DNA of 6,298 bases from a bacterium. Its GTDB lineage: Bacteria > Krumholzibacteriota > Krumholzibacteriia > WVZY01. The stretch is taken from NCBI GenBank assembly GCA_027296025.1, contig JAPUJU010000113.1, forward strand, positions 1-6,298, in the 5' to 3' direction. Every line of letters starts with the position of its first letter. Position 1 is the first letter of the stretch. The position numbers and the translations under genes were made by a program. A model generated the notes under the pieces. It was given only the letters and a program-made list of their open reading frames with translations, ran no database searches and had not been told where the DNA came from. Positions 1 through 5,353 of the stretch are shown here, in pieces.

Positions 1-135
1 GCGGGAGCGGAAAACGTGGTCGGCGTGAAAGCTCGCAGCGCAATCTGGGGATTTTCTCCGGTTTATTTCAAGCCGGACCAGGTACGGGAAGCCCTGAACA
101 TCATCCTGCTGGATGAATGGAAGCTTCAACGTTGA
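1..135 (+). CDS. C-terminal end of an unrecognised protein (5' truncated)
   Basis: Frame 1 is open from the first base and ends with TGA at 133-135, giving 44 residues that begin AGAENVVGVKARSAIWG and end LLDEWKLQR. The composition looks like real protein: a mixed stretch with G, W, F and P, then a charged amphipathic helix (PDQVREALNIILLDEW). I do not recognise the family. The 'GVKA..AIWGFSPV' stretch faintly recalls the end of Rex-type Rossmann repressors, but that is too weak for a call. The frame stays open after the TGA to about base 423, but that continuation runs through the ribosome-binding site and into the next gene and does not look protein-like, so TGA is taken as the true stop. 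The start and most of the gene lie outside the window. Confidence 0.6.
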   Translation, partial: AGAENVVGVKARSAIWGFSPVYFKPDQVREALNIILLDEWKLQR

Positions 136-138
136 TCT

Positions 139-168
139 CTGACAGAAAGAGCGGTTCGTTTTTATATG
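139..168 (+). promoter_or_regulatory. Weak sigma70-like promoter candidate for the beta-helix gene
   Basis: CTGACA (139-144) lies 18 nt before TATATG (163-168), matching 5/6 and 4/6 of the sigma70 consensus. The pair sits just after the upstream stop codon and about 140 bp before the start at 311, so it would give a long leader. A second perfect TTGACA at 197-202 has no convincing -10 box at normal spacing. Promoter rules in these candidate phyla may differ, so this is only a candidate. Confidence 0.25.
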
Positions 169-211
169 CTTCATGTTCAGGAAAGGAACCGGGCTCTTGA
201 CAGAAGGAACG
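140..211 (+). repeat. Imperfect 14-bp direct repeat, 58 bp apart
   Basis: TGACAGAAAGAGCG (140-153) recurs as TGACAGAAGGAACG (198-211), with 12 of 14 positions identical. The copies start 58 bp apart in the leader of the beta-helix gene, and each overlaps a -35-like TGACA. They could be paired operator half-sites or chance similarity. Nothing else in the window identifies a binding protein. Confidence 0.35.
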
Positions 212-254
212 TGAATCTGCTTCGCGTGAATTTCGCGTCTCCTGCCCGGGTGTT

Positions 255-281
255 GGTCCAGTTCGTTGCTTCAACTGGGTC
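255..281 (+). other. Leader hairpin upstream of the beta-helix gene
   Basis: GGTCCAGTT (255-263) can pair with AACTGGGTC (273-281) around a 9-nt loop. This gives a 9-bp stem that includes two G-U wobbles. No T-run follows, so it is not an intrinsic terminator as it stands. It lies 15 nt before the ribosome-binding site and would be in the 5' untranslated RNA, where it could affect stability or translation. Confidence 0.4.
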
Positions 282-296
282 CGTTCGACCTGAGCC

Positions 297-306
297 AAAG
301 GAGGAG
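297..306 (+). promoter_or_regulatory. Strong Shine-Dalgarno site fixing the start at 311
   Basis: AAAGGAGGAG lies at 297-306, with the GGAGG core ending 6 nt before the ATG at 311. This decides the start: an in-frame TTG at 266 would place the ribosome site inside the coding region and put 15 extra residues in front of an otherwise ideal signal peptide. Confidence 0.85.
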
Positions 307-310
307 CTTC

Positions 311-2122
311 ATGCGACGCTCTGTCACTGCTATTGCAATTGTTCTTCTTCTCGCGGTATCGTCGACCTACAGCGCAACTCTCCTGGTACCGACGGATTAC
401 GGTACTATCCAGGCCGCGCTTGACGCGGCAGCAGACGGTGACGAAGTTGTCGTGGAGCCTGGGACCTACTTCGAGTCCGTCGTTATCCCGCCGATCTCCG
501 TCACTCTGCGCTCTCAAAGTGATGATCCCGCGAATACGATCCTTGACGGAACGGGGAACGCGGCCTCGCCCGCCATGGTCTTTTTCGAGGGTGATTCCGC
601 CGGGACGCGCACCATCCAGGGGTTCACGCTAACCAATTCGGAAGCTCGTGCAGTTGACATCGAGGACATTTTTCTCAGGGCGGATCATCAAATCGTTAAA
701 AACTGTCGCTTTATCAACAACGGCCCGGGCACGCCCCTGCACGCCGGCCAGGGCTCCATGGACATCCTGGACAACGAGTTCATCGACAACGGAGGTACCG
801 TCGCGGGAGGTGCCATCCTCATGCGAGGTGCGGCCTCCATTCGTGGGAACCTGTTCCGGAATAACGCCGCAATTCCTGTTATGGACATCAACAACTACTT
901 AAGCAACGCCGGGGCAATTTTCCTCTCCAACTCTTTCCCAGCTGGCGCATTCATAGAGATTCTGGACAACACCTTCGAGGACAGCTATTGCAACGACTAC
1001 GGAGGAGCTGTTTTCATTTCTCAAAATATCAACGTTGTCGTTTCGGGTAACACGTTTCTAAGAAACGTGGCGGATATCTGTGCGGGCGCTATCTACGTTG
1101 TCCAAAACAAACATAGTGTCATCATCGAGAAAAATTTGTTCGTGGAAAACAGCTCTCTTGCGGGATCGGCCATCGGAATCGACTGCTGTGCTGCCGGAAC
1201 CATAGTTCGCAAGAACACCATCGTGAATACGCTCGGGGGTGCAGGGATTCAGATCACCGAATCGAACGATATTGTGATCAGGGGTAATGTCGTAGCGTTT
1301 GGGGAATCCTGGGGGATCCGATGGTTCGCCAGCATTCATTCCCAGTTTTCGGGAACTCAGACGTGTAACGACGCCTTTGGCAACCCATCCGGAAACTTCG
1401 TGGGCAATGTCACCAGCCGGAAAAACTTTTCACTGGATCCTCTTTTCTGCGACCTGACAGGTGGGGACTTCTTCCTCAAAGAAGGCTCTCCATGCCTTGC
1501 GCCAAACAATTCGTGTAATTTGGATATCGGTGCATTTTCGCTGGGCTGCGGCGAGGTCGCCGTATTCATTCAGCGTTTTGATGCGAGGATAATCAGGACA
1601 GCGATTCATCTTGAATGGGAACTGTTCGCGGACGAACCGCTCACAGGATTCAACATCTATCGAAGAGACGGACGCGATGGATACGAAACGATCCTCAATA
1701 AGGGTGGCTTGATTCCTGAAGCCGATCGGAGTTTCGACGATACCGATTTCGAAGCGGGGCGAAATTACTACTATGCATTAACTCTTGTAATGCCTGACGG
1801 AAGCGAAGTGAAATCCCCGCTCGTCGAGGTTCGAACGATGGCCTATACGTTTTTACTCGGCAACAATTATCCCAACCCGTTCAACCCGGAGACGACGATT
1901 CGCTTCACGCTGGATAGGGAGGCGCACGTTACGCTCTCCATATATGATGCTCAGGGTAGGTGGATGAAGACGCTGATTGACGACGTGCAAGGTGACGGTC
2001 AGCACGAGACCCGCTGGGATGGCACCGACGCAGCCGGCGCATCGGTGAGTTCTGGAGTATATTTCTATCGACTCAAAGCCGGCGCGGTAAGCCAGTCGCG
2101 ACGTATGGTGCTATTGAAATAG
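311..2122 (+). CDS. Secreted right-handed beta-helix protein with C-terminal T9SS/FlgD-like tail
   Basis: This is a 603-residue exported protein. Residues 1-22 form a signal peptide (MRRS, then a hydrophobic core, STYSA). Residues about 24-55 (VPTDYGTIQAALDAAADGDEV...VEPGTY) are the classic opening of pectate-lyase-like/NosD/DUF1565 beta-helix proteins. Residues about 60-410 are short parallel beta-helix repeats rich in N-x-F and GGA motifs, closing with a DPLFC...SPCL...GAF segment common in such proteins. Residues about 430-508 resemble a fibronectin-III-like domain (HLEWEL...GFNIYRR...YYYALT). Residues about 514-603 are the sorting/FlgD-Ig-like tail, with NYPNPFNPETTIRF, SIYDAQGR, WDGTDAAG and SGVYFYRL. 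Such tails direct secretion or surface attachment by the type IX system or serve as FlgD-like Ig modules. No catalytic residues are recognisable, so polysaccharide binding or lysis is only a possibility. It ends with TAG. Confidence 0.93.
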   Translation: MRRSVTAIAIVLLLAVSSTYSATLLVPTDYGTIQAALDAAADGDEVVVEPGTYFESVVIPPISVTLRSQSDDPANTILDGTGNAASPAMVFFEGDSAGTRTIQGFTLTNSEARAVDIEDIFLRADHQIVKNCRFINNGPGTPLHAGQGSMDILDNEFIDNGGTVAGGAILMRGAASIRGNLFRNNAAIPVMDINNYLSNAGAIFLSNSFPAGAFIEILDNTFEDSYCNDYGGAVFISQNINVVVSGNTFLRNVADICAGAIYVVQNKHSVIIEKNLFVENSSLAGSAIGIDCCAAGTIVRKNTIVNTLGGAGIQITESNDIVIRGNVVAFGESWGIRWFASIHSQFSGTQTCNDAFGNPSGNFVGNVTSRKNFSLDPLFCDLTGGDFFLKEGSPCLAPNNSCNLDIGAFSLGCGEVAVFIQRFDARIIRTAIHLEWELFADEPLTGFNIYRRDGRDGYETILNKGGLIPEADRSFDDTDFEAGRNYYYALTLVMPDGSEVKSPLVEVRTMAYTFLLGNNYPNPFNPETTIRFTLDREAHVTLSIYDAQGRWMKTLIDDVQGDGQHETRWDGTDAAGASVSSGVYFYRLKAGAVSQSRRMVLLK

Positions 2123-2156
2123 ATTCCCATGTGCCGCTTCGCGTGCCGTCAGGCAC

Positions 2157-2195
2157 AAAAAAGGACACCGGGGTAAAGCCCGGGTGTCCTTTTTT
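2157..2195. terminator. Bidirectional intrinsic terminator between convergent genes
   Basis: A GGACACC/GGTGTCC stem (2163-2169 with 2183-2189) is extended inward by about three G-C pairs with one bulged base. It is flanked by A6 (2157-2162) and T6 (2190-2195). Because the flanks are complementary, each strand ends in a U-run after a GC-rich hairpin, so it can stop transcription from both sides. It lies 35 bp after the beta-helix stop and 19 bp after the end of the thioredoxin gene. A small GTGCC-gtca-GGCAC hairpin (2143-2156) abuts it. Confidence 0.93.
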
Positions 2196-2213
2196 GTTTC
2201 TCTTGCTCGCGCG

Positions 2214-3251
2214 TTACGACGTCTCTGAGATGAGTTTTTCAACCGCCTTGTCCAGCTGCGCTCCCCGTACCGACCGGTAACGGATTTTCCCTTGACGATC
2301 GATGAGATACGTCGCGGGAATCGATTTCACTCCGTACTTGAGCGCGATCCCGTTCTGCCAGCCCTTGCCGTCGAAGTGCTGTGGCCACTGCATATCGTTT
2401 GCCTTGATGTATCGTTCGAGATCGGCAAGCTGATTTTGATAATCGAGAGAGATCCCGATAATCTCGAATCCCTTACTCTTGAACTTCTTGTGGAGTCGAA
2501 CCACATTCGGCATTTCCACTCTGCACGGCCCGCACCAGGTCGCCCAAAAATCGATCAGGACAACCTTGCCCTTGTATTTTGTTAGATTCAACGCGTTGCC
2601 CTCAAGATCTTTGACTTCGAAGGGAATCGGTTCGCTGCCGATCGCGAGGCGTTTCATGTTTTCGGCTTCGCCGATACCGGCCCGGGCAGCAGCAATAAAG
2701 CGCGGATTGAACGTTGGGTACGAGTCGACAAATACCTTGTACTGTTTCTTCGCCGCATTGAACTTGTCCGATGCCTTGTACGCTTCGGCGAGGTAGAACG
2801 ACGCATAGGCCATACGATCAGGTTCCTGCGGCACGTTGGCGTCGATGTATTCCTCGAGGTGCACCACCGCATTCGACGCCCGTCCGATCTGAATATACAT
2901 GATGCCCAGCTGAAACTTCGCGTCGTATGCCTCCATCGTTCCGGGATAGGCGGCAATGAACTTCGTGAGCAAACTTTCGGTCCTCGCGATCGCCTGGGCC
3001 CTACCTTCCTGCGTCTCCGGTGCGTCCTTCTGAAGCTGGTTAATTGTCTGGAGCAGCTGCTCGTACGCCTGCGTGGCCTCTCCCGATTGCGCGACGACTG
3101 CGTCGGCTCCCGTCCGTGTAACCCGCGCTGGCTCCCGGTCGGTACTGGCGACTTCCGCCTTGGACGATTCGCTCGAACAGGCGCCTGCAAAAACGACAGC
3201 GCCGACCGCCGCAATAAGGGCAAGCCTGGTTGTAATCTTCGAATGGTTCAT
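2214..3251 (-). CDS. TlpA-like thioredoxin-fold lipoprotein with helical TPR-like N-terminal region
   Basis: This is a 345-residue membrane-anchored thiol-disulfide oxidoreductase of the TlpA/ResA/AhpC-TSA type. Residues 1-24 are a lipoprotein-type signal ending FAGA before Cys25; the -3 residue is Ala, so the lipobox is not perfect. After an Ala/Ser/Thr-rich linker, residues about 60-200 are helical and TPR-like (paired YEQLL..., AKFQLGIMYIQIG, ASFYLAEAYKASDKFNAAKKQYKVF repeats). Residues about 205-345 form the thioredoxin fold: DFWATWCGPC with active cysteines 240 and 243, the GISLD strand, and the cis-proline loop SIPATYLID at 310-318. AAGGGAG at 3257-3263, 5 nt before the ATG at 3251, sets the start; the in-frame GTG at 3257 overlaps that site. 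It is the last gene of the DUF1573 operon, 38 nt after the previous stop, and ends with TAA. A role as reductant of the neighbouring CxC proteins is inferred from context. Confidence 0.92.
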   Translation of the reverse strand: MNHSKITTRLALIAAVGAVVFAGACSSESSKAEVASTDREPARVTRTGADAVVAQSGEATQAYEQLLQTINQLQKDAPETQEGRAQAIARTESLLTKFIAAYPGTMEAYDAKFQLGIMYIQIGRASNAVVHLEEYIDANVPQEPDRMAYASFYLAEAYKASDKFNAAKKQYKVFVDSYPTFNPRFIAAARAGIGEAENMKRLAIGSEPIPFEVKDLEGNALNLTKYKGKVVLIDFWATWCGPCRVEMPNVVRLHKKFKSKGFEIIGISLDYQNQLADLERYIKANDMQWPQHFDGKGWQNGIALKYGVKSIPATYLIDRQGKIRYRSVRGAQLDKAVEKLISETS

Positions 3252-3289
3252 AAGCACTCCCTTACCTGTCGTTAATCAGCACTTGCGAG

Positions 3290-4297
3290 CTAGACGCCTC
3301 GTGCGAGCAACCGGACCTTCACGGTAGGTTCCTGCGGATCGTTCGTATTAATAATCATCTCATCTATATAACTGTCTTTGGTGCCCGGACGGATCCGCAC
3401 GGTCACCCTATATCTCTTTCCCTCTTCGAGCGACTCTATGCTCGCCTCGTAGAAGTCACTTGAGAACTGGACGTTCTCAATCTGAAAGCTGCCAGATATC
3501 TTATACACCGTAACGACGCGCTCGATCGGCTCCTGTTCAGCGTTCTGAATGATCACCCGGCCGAAATTGACGGTAGACGGATGGACCACGATCGAGCCTC
3601 TCGTCGTGACATTGACCTCTATAACCTTCTCGGGGTCATTTTCGCTGTTTGTGTCCAGATAGACACTGCCCCACGTGTTCATGGTCGGCAGCTTAGGGTT
3701 CTTCCAGATCGTGAGCTCGTACTCGCCCTCGGCGCTGCGCTCTCCAAGCTTGTAGGTGATCTTGTCGTCAATATTCGAACGAATACCCGTGATCTCGAAT
3801 TCTCGATCCGTCTCGTTCGAGCGAATAGTCAGGATCTTCGACACGGACTGATCGTAGGTTCCCCGCAGGTAGACTTTGGACGACGGAACAACATCGACGT
3901 ATTGAATGACCTGGGCGTGCACACTGATTTTCATCGCCTTCCGCGACGGGTCGTTCGAAAAGACGGTCGCCGTTTTCGTAAACGTACCGCTCACTTTGCT
4001 TCCGGTGATCTCGAACTTGATTTCTCCCGTCTGACCAGGCGGGATGACCTCCGTAAAGTAGGCCACGGAGCAGCCTCAGCCAGGCTTCACCCGTGCGATC
4101 TTGAGCTCTGACTCGCCGGTGTTCTTGACCTGGAAGACGTGTGTGTATGTCTCGGCTTCGAATAAGCGGCCGAAATCGTAGTTCGGATTTGCAATGAGTA
4201 TTTGCGGCTGCGGTTCGCCGCCAAAAACGTTGCTCGCCACGACAACGGTCATGGCCAGCATCAGGCAACCGACGGCAAATTTTCGATGCGATATCAT
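3290..4297 (-). CDS. DUF1573 periplasmic protein with in-frame UGA at a conserved Cys (candidate selenoprotein)
   Basis: Reading through one TGA gives 335 residues, the same length as the paralogue at 4322-5329. Residues 1-26 are a signal peptide (MISHRKFAVG... ASNVFG). Residues about 37-130 are the DUF1573-type Ig/ASH-like domain (NYDFGRLFE...FQVKNTG...VKPG-U74-G-C76, IPPG, SNDP). Residues about 131-235 and 236-335 look like two further beta domains, the last starting STVNFG and ending INTNDP...VRLLARGV. The TGA replaces the first Cys of the CGC motif seen in both neighbours. There is no frameshift or other stop, and conservation continues to the end, so this is not an obviously decayed gene. 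U74 and Cys76 would be the only Cys-type residues in the mature protein. The ATG at 4297 has GGAG at 4312-4315 with a long 14-nt spacing. It ends with TAG. The alternatives are a TGC/TGT-to-TGA nonsense mutation, a sequencing error, or a truncated 73-residue product. The function of DUF1573 is not established. Confidence 0.8.
4025..4075 (-). promoter_or_regulatory. Possible SECIS region downstream of the UGA (competing hairpins)
   Basis: Three hairpins can be drawn, counting +1 as the base after the UGA. A: CTCCGT (4065-4070) with ACGGAG (4049-4054), 6 perfect pairs, 10-nt loop opening with GG at +12. B: CGGA with TCC(C)G (4040-4053), short and with a bulge, loop GGUCA at +27. C: TCCCG/CGGGA (4025-4044) plus an inner CU/AG, loop GGUC at +40. 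B and C show the GGUC loop known from the E. coli fdhF element. A and B are mutually exclusive and so are B and C; A and C could coexist. Only B falls at typical bacterial SECIS distance, and it is the weakest stem. Stem A depends on Ser-Val codons that differ from the paralogues' Thr-Ala. Suggestive only. Confidence 0.35.
4076..4078 (-). other. In-frame UGA, candidate selenocysteine codon (position 74)
   Basis: The codons here read GGC-TGA-GGC-TGC. The paralogues have TGT-GGC-TGC (5116-5108) and TGC-GGG-TGT (6148-6140) at the same motif. So the TGA replaces exactly a Cys codon, in the same frame, and the +2 Cys is kept. Cys-to-UGA exchange within a conserved redox-type motif is the standard signature of selenocysteine. 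The decoding machinery (selA, selB, selC, selD) would have to be found elsewhere in the genome. Confidence 0.6.
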
Positions 4298-4321
4298 TAT
4301 ATTGAACTGAGCTCCTTCTTG

Positions 4322-5329
4322 CTATATCGCGCGGGCGAATAGACGCACGCGCAATGACGGTTCGTTCGGATCATCCGTATTGATGATCATTTCATCCCGA
4401 TACGATTCCCTGTCGCCCGGACGCATTTTCACCGTAAGTCTGTATTTTCCTTCCTCGAGCGCCTCGATTTCCGCCTCGTAGTACTCGGATGAAAATTCCA
4501 CGTCGGTAATACTGAAGCCTCCCTTAACCTTGAAAACGGTCACGGTGCGCTCCAGTTCCTCACCAGCCGGAGAACCAACGGTGAACTTTTCCACCGTGCC
4601 GAAATTGATCGTCGACGGCTGGACCACAATTATTCCACGCGTCGTCACATTCACCTGAATAATCTTTTCGGGAGCGTTCTCGCTGTTCGTCTCGAGGTAC
4701 AGGCTCCCCCAGGTGTTCATGGTCGGCAACAGCGGGTTCTTCCACATTTTCAACACGTAACGGCCCGGCTCTCCGCTTTCTTCCAGACGGTAAGTGATCT
4801 TGTCGTCGATACTCGAACGGACACCGGTAATCTTGAACTCCTGGTCCGTCTCGTTCGAAAACACTTCCAGCTCTTTGGCGACTTTCTCCCCGTACATGCC
4901 TCTCAGGTAGACCCGCCCTTCCGGGCTCGTACCGATGAAGGGAACGATCGTTGCCGCGATGGATATGGACATCTGGGGACTATTCGGGTCGTTTGACAGG
5001 ATAGTCGCCGACTTGTCGAATTTGCTCGCAACCTTCTCGTTGTCCACTTCGAGGACAATCTCTCCGACCGCTCCCGGCGGGATCACTTCGGTGAACGACG
5101 CGGCGGTGCAGCCACACCCGGGCTTGACTTCCTGAATGACGAGGTCTTCGGTCCCGACGTTTTTTACGGTGTAAGCGTGACGGTAGAACTTGCGTTCGAG
5201 AATCTCCCCGAAATCATGCCGCATCGTCTCGATCAGAATATCGGGTCCGGCGGCATCGTAGTCCTCGGCCCCGGCCGGCAGAGTGACGGTGGCCATCAGG
5301 AGCGCCACCAAAAAAATCATCATCGCCAC
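4322..5329 (-). CDS. DUF1573 periplasmic protein, full-length Cys-Gly-Cys paralogue
   Basis: This is a 335-residue exported protein. It starts at a GTG (5329), with AAGGAG about 6 nt upstream (GGAG at 5336-5339). The in-frame ATGs at 5323 and 5320 are alternatives, but they are spaced less well. Residues 1-21 are a signal peptide ending PAGA. Residues about 38-130 are the DUF1573-type Ig/ASH-like domain (RHDFGEILE...TVKNVG...VKPGCGC, IPPG, LSNDP), with Cys72 and Cys74 the only cysteines. Two more beta domains follow: about 131-230 (VYLRGMYGEKVAKELEV...TNSENAPEK...NVTTRG) and about 231-335 (QPSTINFG...INTDDPNEPSLRVRLFARAI). It lies 24 nt after the 5354-6298 gene and 24 nt before the UGA paralogue, so the genes are surely co-transcribed. 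DUF1573 has no firm function; a redox or metal role for the CxC pair is inferred. It ends with TAG. Confidence 0.92.
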   Translation of the reverse strand: MAMMIFLVALLMATVTLPAGAEDYDAAGPDILIETMRHDFGEILERKFYRHAYTVKNVGTEDLVIQEVKPGCGCTAASFTEVIPPGAVGEIVLEVDNEKVASKFDKSATILSNDPNSPQMSISIAATIVPFIGTSPEGRVYLRGMYGEKVAKELEVFSNETDQEFKITGVRSSIDDKITYRLEESGEPGRYVLKMWKNPLLPTMNTWGSLYLETNSENAPEKIIQVNVTTRGIIVVQPSTINFGTVEKFTVGSPAGEELERTVTVFKVKGGFSITDVEFSSEYYEAEIEALEEGKYRLTVKMRPGDRESYRDEMIINTDDPNEPSLRVRLFARAI

Positions 5330-5353
5330 TTTTCACTCCTTTTCGATCCCCAC

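Noticed and set aside
1..135. Assigning the first fragment to the Rex redox repressor family
   Set aside because: Only a few residues (GVKA..AIW.FSPV) resemble the Rex C-terminal part, with a two-residue insertion and no match after it. That is too little for a family call.
166..423. 85-residue plus-strand frame in the leader of the beta-helix gene
   Set aside because: It runs across the strong ribosome site and into the beta-helix coding region in another frame. It has no ribosome site of its own, and its composition is not protein-like.
101..517. 138-residue minus-strand frame over the leader and the start of the beta-helix gene
   Set aside because: It is antisense to a well-supported gene, rich in Arg and Ser with no recognisable domain, and looks like a shadow frame.
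2654..3223. 189-residue Arg/Ser-rich minus-strand frame within the thioredoxin gene
   Set aside because: It is a frame-shifted shadow of the TPR-like region. The real frame has a signal sequence, a WCGPC motif and a ribosome site.
3581..4111. 176-residue plus-strand frame opposite the UGA paralogue
   Set aside because: It is antisense to conserved coding sequence, with no ribosome site, and its composition (many Arg, Asp, Leu) is typical of shadow frames.
3290..4297. Two separate genes (4076-4297 and 3290-4066) instead of one read-through gene
   Set aside because: A GAGG lies 7 nt before GTG 4066, so re-initiation is conceivable. But the downstream product would start in the middle of the DUF1573 domain without a signal peptide, and the upstream one would be a 73-residue stub. 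The joined product matches the paralogue in length and motifs.
3290..4297. Plain pseudogene
   Set aside because: The only lesion is the TGA, at the one codon where Cys-to-Sec exchange makes sense. Signal peptide, spacing, ribosome site and the whole C-terminal part remain intact. It is not excluded for a very recent mutation or a sequencing error.
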